Shown here one piece after another: positions 1 through 6,533 of a DNA stretch of 21,752 nt; position 1 is the stretch's first letter, and every line of letters begins with the position of its first letter. The stretch is from NCBI GenBank assembly GCA_964608735.1, contig CAZSPL010000039.1, forward strand, positions 1 through 21,752. The letters are read 5' to 3'. A program made the translations under genes and the position numbers. The notes beneath the pieces were generated by a model. It was not told the DNA's origin. It made no database searches and was given only the letters and a program-made list of their open reading frames with translations. The DNA comes from CAZSPL01 sp964608735. Lineage in GTDB: Bacteria; JAJVIF01; JAPKYR01; CAZSPL01.

Positions 1-426
1 AGTATAGAAGAACCGTCCCGCCAGCGACCACGAAGATGTGTAGTCATAGCCGACAAGGATGTTCGCGCATAATCCATCGGAAAAGAAATAATCGGTTGCG
101 CCGAGCCATGAGATTCCCGCGCCGCCGTAGAGGCCGTAATTCTCCTCCGGGATCCTCGCGAAGTCCCAAGTGTAGTCGATGCTCATGACACCAACCTTGT
201 CGTATCCGCCATTGGGGAATTCGGCCCTGAAGAAATCGATCGCGGCTTCCCATGTATCGAGCCGGTATTTCAAGCCGAGGGCGAAATCCTCCACCGCGTC
301 ATTGTTGGCTGCGATAGAATAGCCCGCCATAACACCGATGCCCGTGTTCTGTTCGCTCGCGAACGCCGGGATTGCCGCCATCATAACGATTATCAGCCCG
401 GCGATAAAAAGCACTGTGATTCTCAT
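1..426 (-). CDS. Putative outer-membrane beta-barrel protein, partial (C-terminus beyond the window)
   Basis: An open frame of 142 codons starts at the ATG at 424-426 and runs off the left edge without a stop. The first 23 residues form a signal peptide: MRITVLFIAG, a hydrophobic core, then an AFA|SE signal-peptidase I site. The mature part alternates polar and aromatic residues in short stretches, for example TGIGVMAGYS, FALGLKYRLD, GLYGGAGISWLG and ILVGYDYTSS. This is the pattern of strands in a small outer-membrane barrel of the OmpA/OmpW or porin type, but I recognise no specific family. A GAGAGGAGG Shine-Dalgarno lies about 7 bases upstream, and a promoter-like pair sits further up. An outer-membrane location is inferred from the signal peptide and strand pattern. 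It would imply a diderm host. The specific role is unknown. Confidence 0.7.
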   Translation of the reverse strand, partial: MRITVLFIAGLIIVMMAAIPAFASEQNTGIGVMAGYSIAANNDAVEDFALGLKYRLDTWEAAIDFFRAEFPNGGYDKVGVMSIDYTWDFARIPEENYGLYGGAGISWLGATDYFFSDGLCANILVGYDYTSSWSLAGRFFYT

Positions 427-456
427 AGCCTGCCTCCTCTCCCGAGTGCTGGTGAA

Positions 457-485
457 AATATAACAGAAAGGGCTCCACATTTGAA
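457..485 (-). promoter_or_regulatory. Candidate sigma-70-type promoter of the outer-membrane protein gene
   Basis: On the minus strand, TTCAAA (480-485) and TATATT (457-462) are separated by 17 bases. The -10 matches 5/6 of the consensus and the -35 matches 4/6. It lies between the terminator behind the tRNA and the start codon at 426, where a new promoter is needed. The assignment is by eye only. Confidence 0.35.
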
Positions 486-502
486 GTAAAGTCTTTGTAA
501 AC

Positions 503-528
503 GAAAAGCGCCCGGGAATCCGGACGCC
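503..528 (-). terminator. Rho-independent terminator after the tRNA
   Basis: On the minus strand an 8-bp GC-rich stem (one G-U pair) with a 4-base loop is followed by TTTTCG. It begins about 15 bases past the CCA end of the tRNA, so it most likely ends the tRNA transcript and any read-through from dnaG. Confidence 0.7.
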
Positions 529-543
529 TTAAAGTGGCAATAC

Positions 544-620
544 TGGTGGGCCCAGCAGGATTCGAACCTGCGACCAACGGATTATGAGTCCGCGGCTCTG
601 ACCAGCTGAGCTATGGGCCC
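544..620 (-). tRNA. tRNA with CAU anticodon, most likely tRNA-Ile2 (lysidine type); elongator tRNA-Met is the alternative
   Basis: A full 77-base cloverleaf reads on the minus strand, including an encoded CCA. The acceptor stem is GGGCCCA/TGGGCCC. The D-arm is GCTC/GAGC. The anticodon stem GCGGA/TCCGT has one G-U pair and carries the loop CTCATAA. The T-arm is GCAGG/CCTGC with loop TTCGAAT, and the discriminator base is A. The anticodon is CAU. The acceptor resembles tRNA-Ile, and C4-G69 and C5-G68 fit the pairs known to favour the lysidine synthase TilS. I therefore prefer tRNA-Ile2, which would read AUA once C34 is modified. Elongator tRNA-Met shares the same loop and cannot be excluded by eye. 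An initiator is unlikely because the 1-72 pair is Watson-Crick and the anticodon stem lacks three G-C pairs in a row. Confidence 0.95.
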
Positions 621-633
621 GCCGGGGCAATAA

Positions 634-662
634 AATATATAACACCAAGTTGATTACGGCAA
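634..662 (-). promoter_or_regulatory. Candidate promoter of the CAU tRNA
   Basis: On the minus strand TTGCCG (657-662) and TATATT (634-639) are 17 bases apart. The predicted transcript start is only a few bases before the mature 5' end of the tRNA at 620. The gap between dnaG and the tRNA is just 47 bases, and nearly all of it is this element. Confidence 0.45.
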
Positions 663-667
663 GGGGT

Positions 668-2425
668 TCAACCGAGAAGTTTCTTCCTGAGTTTCTGGAG
701 CTTGTCGCAGTTGAGCAGGACCTGCGCCTGGAGCATCGAGTCGTCCTCATCGCATGACTGATGCCGCTGCTCGAACCTTCGGTTCTCGGCGAGGATCTTC
801 CTCTCTATCAGCATATATAACAGGTGCCGCATGTATTTCTCGTCGATCTCCTTCTGGGAGTCTGCGAATATGCAGTCGACCACGAAGCCGAACACCTTCT
901 TGTTCTCGTAGATCCTTGGCTGTACGCTCAGGTCCTTGGTATCGAGCGGGAACGACGGGTCGCTGATGATAGAAAAAACCTCGGCATGCAGCGAGTCCAC
1001 GAAATCCTCGTCGGTGAGCTCCTTGCGCGCGTCGGATGCGAATTGCGGATGCTTGATAAGCCCGGCGATGAATTCCCGCTCCCGGTCGTTCTCCCCCTCG
1101 ATATGCAGCTTGATATTTTCCGTCTGGATGCTCTCCCTGATGCCCTTGCGTGGCGCGTTGGCGATGTCGAGCAGGATGCTCGGGTTGATACCGAGCGCGC
1201 GTCCGACGCGATTGAGGTATTCTTCCCTCAAATGCATGTGCGGGATGACATCGAGCGATGGAAGCAGCTTGCGGAACGCCTCGATCTTCGCCTCGACCGC
1301 CGACGGCGCTTCGCCGCCGGTTGCCCTGTTGAGAAGGAAATCGACAAAATGCACCGCGCGGTCGAGCATTTTGCGGAATTCATCGACCCCTTTCTTCAAA
1401 AGCACTGAATCCGGGTCTTCGCCCGGCGGCATCAGCAGCACTCGCGGCTTCATTTCGAGGGTCAGCAGGCTCGGAAGGCTCCGCTCAACCGACTTCTGGC
1501 CGGCTTCATCGGCGTCGTAGCACAGGATTATCTCTTCAGAATAACGCCGCAATGTCCCGGCCTGCTTCGGGGTGAGCGCGGTGCCCATCGACGCCACGGC
1601 GTTGGTAAGGCCGTACTGATGGCACCGCATCACGTCGGTGTACCCCTCCATCAAGAGAATAAATCCCTCCTGGCGTATCCCCGATTTCGCGAGGTTGATG
1701 CCGAACAGCACATCGCCCTTCTTGAATACCAGCGACTCCGACGAATTGACATACTTCGGGCCATCGCCCTTGAGTATCCTCGCTCCGAAGCCGATTGTGT
1801 GCGTGAGGACATCGCGTATCGGGATGATAAGCCGCCCGCGGAATGCGTCGTAGACGCCGTAGTCGCCTTTCTTGGCGAGACCCACGGTGATGAGGTCGTC
1901 GACGGCGAACCCGGTTGACGTAAGCTCCTTCGTGAGCGCATCCGGGATATCGGTGGGAAGGCTCGAACCGATGTGGAATGCTTCGAGGGTCTTACGGTCA
2001 TATTGCCGGTCATTCAGATATTCGCGGAACGGGCGGCCGTATTTCGATTTCAGCACCCTAATGAAGAATTCCTCGGCATGCCTGTTGATGTCGTAGAGAA
2101 CCCGCGTCCTGCCGGGCTTTTCGCCGGGTGTTGCCGGTATTTCGATGTTGTACAGCTCCGCGATGAATCGCACCGCTTCGGGAAACTCGATGTTCTCCTT
2201 ACGCTGGACGAACGTTATCAGGTTGCCCCCGAGACCGCACCCGAAACATTTCCACAATCCCTTGTCGGCGCTGACCGAGAGTGACGGGTCCTTGTCGCCG
2301 TGGAACGGGCACAGCCCCTTGTAGTTTGTCCCGGCGCGTTTCAGCGAGACATAGCGTCCGATGAAGTCGACTATGTCGACCCGCGAAAGGATTTCGTCTA
2401 TTACGCTGTCCGGGATGTACGCCAT
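668..2425 (-). CDS. dnaG: DNA primase DnaG
   Basis: This protein of 585 residues synthesises RNA primers at the replication fork and works with the DnaB helicase. The N-terminal CHC2-type zinc finger is complete: C39, H42, C60 and C63 in the contexts CPFHGDKDPS and WKCFGCG. The RNA-polymerase-like core follows, with YVNSSES and FGINLAKSG at about 225-249. The Toprim metal site shows E260 in MEGYTDV, D304/D306 in CYDADEAG and DPD at 337-339. Residues from about 450 to the end fit the helicase-binding domain in position but are divergent. Length is typical. The start has only a weak ribosome site (GGAT about 7 bases upstream), but the MAYIPDSVIDEI opening matches the family. It lies 61 bases after the dGTPase gene. 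The usual downstream partner rpoD is absent; a tRNA follows instead. Confidence 0.97.
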   Translation of the reverse strand: MAYIPDSVIDEILSRVDIVDFIGRYVSLKRAGTNYKGLCPFHGDKDPSLSVSADKGLWKCFGCGLGGNLITFVQRKENIEFPEAVRFIAELYNIEIPATPGEKPGRTRVLYDINRHAEEFFIRVLKSKYGRPFREYLNDRQYDRKTLEAFHIGSSLPTDIPDALTKELTSTGFAVDDLITVGLAKKGDYGVYDAFRGRLIIPIRDVLTHTIGFGARILKGDGPKYVNSSESLVFKKGDVLFGINLAKSGIRQEGFILLMEGYTDVMRCHQYGLTNAVASMGTALTPKQAGTLRRYSEEIILCYDADEAGQKSVERSLPSLLTLEMKPRVLLMPPGEDPDSVLLKKGVDEFRKMLDRAVHFVDFLLNRATGGEAPSAVEAKIEAFRKLLPSLDVIPHMHLREEYLNRVGRALGINPSILLDIANAPRKGIRESIQTENIKLHIEGENDREREFIAGLIKHPQFASDARKELTDEDFVDSLHAEVFSIISDPSFPLDTKDLSVQPRIYENKKVFGFVVDCIFADSQKEIDEKYMRHLLYMLIERKILAENRRFEQRHQSCDEDDSMLQAQVLLNCDKLQKLRKKLLG

Positions 2426-2486
2426 TTTATATCCAATCTAAACTACCACAAAAAAACAGCCTATGAAAAGCCGCCTCGCCCGCGAA

Positions 2487-3566
2487 TCAGAACTCCAACC
2501 GCCAGAACCCCGGCATGTACATCCGCTCGAATATCATCATCGCGTAGCGGTCGGTACAGCCCGATATGTAATCCGCGGCCGCGCGGCGCCTTTTTTCATC
2601 ATCATCTATCCATTTGCCTATGTATTTCTGCGAAATCTCCCTGTCCTCGTAAAGCTTCCTGAATATGCCTTCTATAACGCTCCTGATGCGTCCTCCCTCG
2701 GAGATAACCTTGGGATGGTCATATACCCTCGCGAACAGGAAATCCTTCAGGCGGTTGATCGACTCGGCGACTTCGGCGCTCACTGTCAGATTCCCGGACT
2801 GCCTGCTTTGAGTGATGATATCGAGGACTATGGAGTTGATGCGGTCGCGCGTGGTATCCCCGAGACGTCCCACGAACAACGTCGGCAGGTCGTCCTTTCC
2901 GACGAGTCCCGCGCGATAGGCGTCCTCGAGGTCGTGGTTTACATAAGCAATCCTGTCGGCTATCTTCACGACCTTGCCCTCGATGGTTGCCGGCGTGCAG
3001 TCATCGGTGAGATCATAATCCCCCAGCCCCTTTGAATGGTTCCCGATACCGTCGAGCGTCTCATATGTCAGGTTGAGCCCTTTGCCGTTGTTGGCGAGTT
3101 CCTGGGCGATACGCACGCTCTGTATCTGGTGCCGGAACCCGTCCTTGATATTCCATTCACGCATCAGGCTGTCGAGGATCCTCTCCCCCATATGCCCGAA
3201 CGGTGTATGCCCGATATCATGCCCGAGCGCGATGGCCTCGGTGAGGTCTTCGTTCAGGCTGAGCGCGCGGCTTATCGTACGCGCCACCTGCGCGACTTCG
3301 AGCGTATGCGTCAGCCGCGTGCGGAAATGGTCCCCTTCCGGCGCGATGAATACCTGCGTCTTGTGCGATAGACGGCGGAACGCCTTAGAATGAAGTATGC
3401 GGTCGCGGTCGCGCTGGAACTCGGTGCGTACAGGGCAGGGCTCCTCCGGACGGCGACGCCCCCTGCTTTGGGATGAAGGCATTGCGAGAGGGGAGAGGTT
3501 GGATTCTTCCCGACTGATGATAAATCCTCTGATATCGTCGCCGTTATCCGTACCGGATGGCATCAT
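2487..3566 (-). CDS. dgt: dGTPase-like HD-domain triphosphohydrolase
   Basis: This is a 359-residue member of the family that splits dGTP or other dNTPs to the nucleoside and triphosphate, adjusting DNA precursor pools. The HD metal site is intact: H87 (RLTHTLEV), H116-D117 (ALGHDIGHTPFGH) and D204 (KIADRIAY). The family signature RPEEPCPVRTEFQRDRDRI, followed by FRRLSHKTQVF, is clear at 39-74. It belongs to the shorter bacterial dGTPase-like branch rather than the enterobacterial Dgt type, so nucleotide preference is not certain. A GGAGG (3569-3573) lies 2 bases from the ATG at 3566 and 5 bases from the adjacent in-frame ATG at 3563. The second ATG may be the real start. It is 17 bases from the SpoIID-domain gene, so co-transcription is likely. 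Confidence 0.93.
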   Translation of the reverse strand: MMPSGTDNGDDIRGFIISREESNLSPLAMPSSQSRGRRRPEEPCPVRTEFQRDRDRILHSKAFRRLSHKTQVFIAPEGDHFRTRLTHTLEVAQVARTISRALSLNEDLTEAIALGHDIGHTPFGHMGERILDSLMREWNIKDGFRHQIQSVRIAQELANNGKGLNLTYETLDGIGNHSKGLGDYDLTDDCTPATIEGKVVKIADRIAYVNHDLEDAYRAGLVGKDDLPTLFVGRLGDTTRDRINSIVLDIITQSRQSGNLTVSAEVAESINRLKDFLFARVYDHPKVISEGGRIRSVIEGIFRKLYEDREISQKYIGKWIDDDEKRRRAAADYISGCTDRYAMMIFERMYMPGFWRLEF

Positions 3567-3583
3567 TCCCTCCGTTGGGGATA

Positions 3584-5107
3584 TTATACATTTTTATCAA
3601 GGGGGATTTCGTTCTCGACTATCGATTCGTTCCCATCAGGCGATGAAGTCTCGCTTTCGACATCGAGCTCTTCGGGGGGAAGATAATCCGATCCGAGACC
3701 TTCTATTTCGTTCTTCTTCCTGTCGCGCTCGTTCAGCATGTAATATTCTTCATCGCGGTAAAACGTGAGCGGCGCGACGAGCGAAAGCTCAAACAGCTCG
3801 CACCCGGGATAATAGAACAGCAGGATGTTGTTGTAGTGTATGCCATTTTCCGCGCGCCCCTTTGCGCCCCACTGGCACATTCCGACGCCGTGCCCAAATC
3901 CCCTTCCCGTGATGTGATACTTCCCGCCGACAAAATCAATATCGAAATTGGTCGACGGGATAGCGTTCGGCTCGATGTTCGCATCCAGCGCCGCCCGGAA
4001 TTCCGCCCCGGTGGCGAGGTGGTCGCGATCGCCGCTTATATAAATAATGCGCACCCAGTCGAACTCCGTGCGCGATGCAATCGTCAGCGATGAAAGTTTC
4101 TGCCCGGGGTCGGTGTGAACCGACTTTTGCAAGGCTCCCATGACAGTGTCGTAGTCATAATCGCGTACCCACTCGTACAGCGGTGATTCCTCGCAGTAAT
4201 GCCCCCATGGCGACAAATCTTCCTGGCCGACGAGGTATGGCACCTCGTGATTCGGGTTGAATATATCGGTCGCCGAGGCGCTGCGTCCGCCGCACGTGGA
4301 CGTGTAGAGGCAGTTGGCGATATTGCCCTTGTAGAGGAGAACCTCCCCTTCCGTATCGACGACCGCCTTCGTGGTGGCTTCAGTTTCGGCGAATTTGCCG
4401 GCATATGCCTGGCTTACCACCGTATCGGCGAGGTCGAACCCCCGGTAGCCGAACCGCCCGATGTTGTAGAATGCATAGCTTCTCGCCGCCACCGCCTGCG
4501 CCTTCAGGGCGTCTTCCGGCCAGCTTGGGGGCATCTCGGCGGGAACCACACCGAGAAGGTATTCTTCCATCGGCACGACATTTATCGCAAGGAGATGGTC
4601 ATTTTCAACGACGATTTTGAAGTAACCCCTGTACGGCCGCAGCTTGTCTTTCCTCTCGCCGATGAGTATCTGGCCATCCTCGACCATATCCCCCGCAGGC
4701 TTGATGTAGATGGCGTCCTGCGGGAAATTGTACTCCTTACCCGTGGGGCTCATGAGCTTGAGGAATTTGTCGTCGGTCGCATCCACGCGCCATACCTGGT
4801 CGGTGAAGCCCGAATGGGACGCGGCGGTTTCCTCGCCGAGGTAGATATCGAACGTGCCGCGTGAAATCGAGAAATAAAGCTTCGGCGACGGCGTGATGCT
4901 CAGCATGCCTATCTTTATTTCCTGCTCCCGGCTGATGGTCACTTCTTCGGGAGTAATGGTCGATGCCGGCACCGTGGGGCCTTTCTCGTCGGTGCATCCG
5001 GCGAGGAGCATCGATAGAATCGCGAGGAGGAAGGCAGACAGGATTACGTTTCCGGATGTACGGGTAATTCTCAATCTATTTCCAATATGTCTATAATGTC
5101 TTTTCAT
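3584..5107 (-). CDS. SpoIID/LytB-domain lipoprotein (probable peptidoglycan lytic transglycosylase)
   Basis: The 507-residue protein begins with a lipoprotein signal: a basic N-terminus, a hydrophobic stretch, then LLAGC with C38 as the lipidated residue. After a beta-rich linker comes the SpoIID domain, with VVPMEEYLLGVVPAEMPPSW at about 177-196. E191 aligns with the catalytic glutamate of SpoIID. It is followed by ALKAQAVAARSYAF, STCGGRS (270-276) and the closing GRGFGHGVGMCQWGAKG block (401-417) with ILLFYYPG. SpoIID proteins cleave glycan strands lacking stem peptides during engulfment in spore formers. LytB-type relatives occur widely in non-sporulating bacteria, where the role is less clear. 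The last 40 residues are acidic and probably disordered. No strong Shine-Dalgarno precedes the ATG. The gene lies 60 bases after recO and 17 bases before the dGTPase gene. Confidence 0.9.
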   Translation of the reverse strand: MKRHYRHIGNRLRITRTSGNVILSAFLLAILSMLLAGCTDEKGPTVPASTITPEEVTISREQEIKIGMLSITPSPKLYFSISRGTFDIYLGEETAASHSGFTDQVWRVDATDDKFLKLMSPTGKEYNFPQDAIYIKPAGDMVEDGQILIGERKDKLRPYRGYFKIVVENDHLLAINVVPMEEYLLGVVPAEMPPSWPEDALKAQAVAARSYAFYNIGRFGYRGFDLADTVVSQAYAGKFAETEATTKAVVDTEGEVLLYKGNIANCLYTSTCGGRSASATDIFNPNHEVPYLVGQEDLSPWGHYCEESPLYEWVRDYDYDTVMGALQKSVHTDPGQKLSSLTIASRTEFDWVRIIYISGDRDHLATGAEFRAALDANIEPNAIPSTNFDIDFVGGKYHITGRGFGHGVGMCQWGAKGRAENGIHYNNILLFYYPGCELFELSLVAPLTFYRDEEYYMLNERDRKKNEIEGLGSDYLPPEELDVESETSSPDGNESIVENEIPLDKNV

Positions 5108-5167
5108 TTATCCGACTTAATATCAGCATTTCACAACCCGCGGTTACATGCGGTTCATCGTGTTTCA

Positions 5168-5899
5168 TCAGCGTTTGTCATTATTTCCACCCAACGTGCC
5201 GACACCCGACTGCAAGAACGCGGAGAGCATTTCATCGGCAAGCCGCACCCCGAGCTCGGCATCGGCGGGCTTGATCTCGGCGGGGTTCACCTCGGTATTA
5301 GACGCTTTGTACAGGCATTCCAGCGCCTTTATGTTCACCGGGTGATACACACCCTGCTCCCCGGCGCATTTGTCGCAGATAAACGCCATCTGCGTGCCGT
5401 CGAAGTGGATCTTCTTCGAACTCGCGCTCCCGCAGCAGTTGCATCCCGTGAGGTCGGGGAATATCCCGTGCTCGATGAGCATCCGCGTTTTGAATATCAG
5501 CTCGACAAGCCCGGGATCGGCGCCCGCTTCGAGCATGTCCAGCGCCCCGATGAGCGACTCGTATGTCGATTCGTCGGGAAGCCCTTCCTCGGTGAGCTTG
5601 CCCGCGGCTTCGAGAAGGCTCCCCGCGCAGCAGATGAGCCGGTAATTCGAGTTGATGCTCGAGTAGCATCGGATATTCTCGGCTTGGCATACGATATCGA
5701 GGTTCCGTCCCTCGGCGAACAGGAAGCTGTTCACCATCATCGGTTCGAGGCATCCGGAGAATTTCGATTTCCCTTTCCGAACCCCCTTTGCCACGGCCGA
5801 GATCCTACCGCGGTCCTTTGTAAGGATTCGCAGGATACGGTCGGCTTCGCCGAGTTTGTTTCCGCCGATAACGATGCCTTCAGTCGTGTACTGCGCCAT
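5168..5899 (-). CDS. recO: DNA repair protein RecO
   Basis: A 243-residue protein of the usual RecO size. RecO binds single-stranded DNA and, with RecR, loads RecA onto SSB-coated gaps in the RecFOR pathway. The N-terminal OB fold is recognisable from TTEGIVIGGNKLGEADRIL and GVRKGKSKFSG (residues 5-49). The helical C-terminal part carries a four-cysteine zinc site: C153/C156 in GCNCCG and C175/C178 in ICDKC, a feature of many but not all RecO proteins. The start follows a weak GGACGG ribosome site and a good extended -10 promoter, so recO is probably the first gene of the recO, SpoIID, dgt, dnaG transcript. RecO near dnaG is also seen in Firmicutes. Confidence 0.93.
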   Translation of the reverse strand: MAQYTTEGIVIGGNKLGEADRILRILTKDRGRISAVAKGVRKGKSKFSGCLEPMMVNSFLFAEGRNLDIVCQAENIRCYSSINSNYRLICCAGSLLEAAGKLTEEGLPDESTYESLIGALDMLEAGADPGLVELIFKTRMLIEHGIFPDLTGCNCCGSASSKKIHFDGTQMAFICDKCAGEQGVYHPVNIKALECLYKASNTEVNPAEIKPADAELGVRLADEMLSAFLQSGVGTLGGNNDKR

Positions 5900-5927
5900 A
5901 GTTTCCGTCCGACGATATCCACATAAA

Positions 5928-5936
5928 ATTATATCA
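5928..5936 (-). promoter_or_regulatory. Extended -10 promoter of recO
   Basis: The minus strand reads TGATATAAT: a perfect TATAAT preceded by TGn, the extended -10 form. There is no convincing -35, which extended -10 promoters can do without. The expected transcript start is about 22 bases before the recO ATG. Confidence 0.55.
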
Positions 5937-6028
5937 CCGCCAAGCGCCGCCGGAGTTGAGAAACGTATCTACAGTGGGTAATCCGGGTCAAAATATTGTA
6001 AAACATGGATACCCGGCTTCCGGGGGAA

Positions 6029-6478
6029 TCAGAACTGCTTCTTGCTGTCTATGAGGATAGTCACCGGGCCGTTGTTCACGAGATGAACTATCATCCTCGC
6101 GCCGAATATCCCTTCCACAACGCGCGCGCCGTATTTCCGCATTTCCTCGTTCAGCGCATGCCAGTATTCCTCTCCCTTCTCCGGTGGTGCGGCATCGGTG
6201 AACGACGGGCGGAATCCTTTCTTGACCCGCCCATGCAGCGTGAACTGGCTTACCGACAATATTTCGAGCCCCAGATCGAGCGCGCTGAGATTCATTTTAT
6301 CTTCGCCATCGGGGAATATTCGTAACCCGCTTATCTTATTGGCCATCCACTGGATATCCTGCTCGCTATCGTCGGCGTCGATGGAAATCAGCGCGAGGAG
6401 CCCCCGGCCGATCTCGCCGACGATATTGCCATCAACTTTGACAGTCGCTTCATCGACGCGCTGGATAACCGCACGCAT
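6029..6478 (-). CDS. dtd: D-aminoacyl-tRNA deacylase
   Basis: A protein of 149 residues, the standard length for Dtd, which removes D-amino acids (and glycine mischarged on tRNA-Ala) from tRNA. It opens with MRAVIQRV and shows both active-site motifs: SQFTL at 77-81 and the cross-subunit NNGPVTI at 135-141 with its Gly-cisPro pair. GRVKKGFRPSF (83-93) is also family-typical. Dtd acts as a homodimer in the cytoplasm. A GGGAGG Shine-Dalgarno lies 6 bases before the ATG. It follows rel by 54 bases in the same direction, an arrangement common in Firmicutes. Confidence 0.96.
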   Translation of the reverse strand: MRAVIQRVDEATVKVDGNIVGEIGRGLLALISIDADDSEQDIQWMANKISGLRIFPDGEDKMNLSALDLGLEILSVSQFTLHGRVKKGFRPSFTDAAPPEKGEEYWHALNEEMRKYGARVVEGIFGARMIVHLVNNGPVTILIDSKKQF

Positions 6479-6504
6479 TTTGCCCTCCCAAAACTAATCA
6501 CAAT

Positions 6505-6533
6505 AGTATAACAACTTGGTGATGCAGTGTCCC
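6505..6533 (-). promoter_or_regulatory. Candidate dtd promoter in the rel-dtd gap
   Basis: On the minus strand GGGACA (6528-6533) and TATACT (6505-6510) are spaced 17 bases apart. The -10 matches 5/6 and the -35 matches 4/6. The -35 touches the rel stop codon. It would let dtd be expressed apart from rel. I see no terminator between the two genes, so read-through is also possible. Confidence 0.35.

Noticed and set aside
5087..5926. Plus-strand ORF of 279 codons
   Set aside because: It is a shadow of recO; no ribosome site and no recognisable domain.
5945..6028. Possible dtd terminator hairpin and CCGGGT/ACCCGG inverted repeat
   Set aside because: The stem is only 5 bp with no T-run directly after it, and the larger repeat has a 21-base loop; too weak to call.
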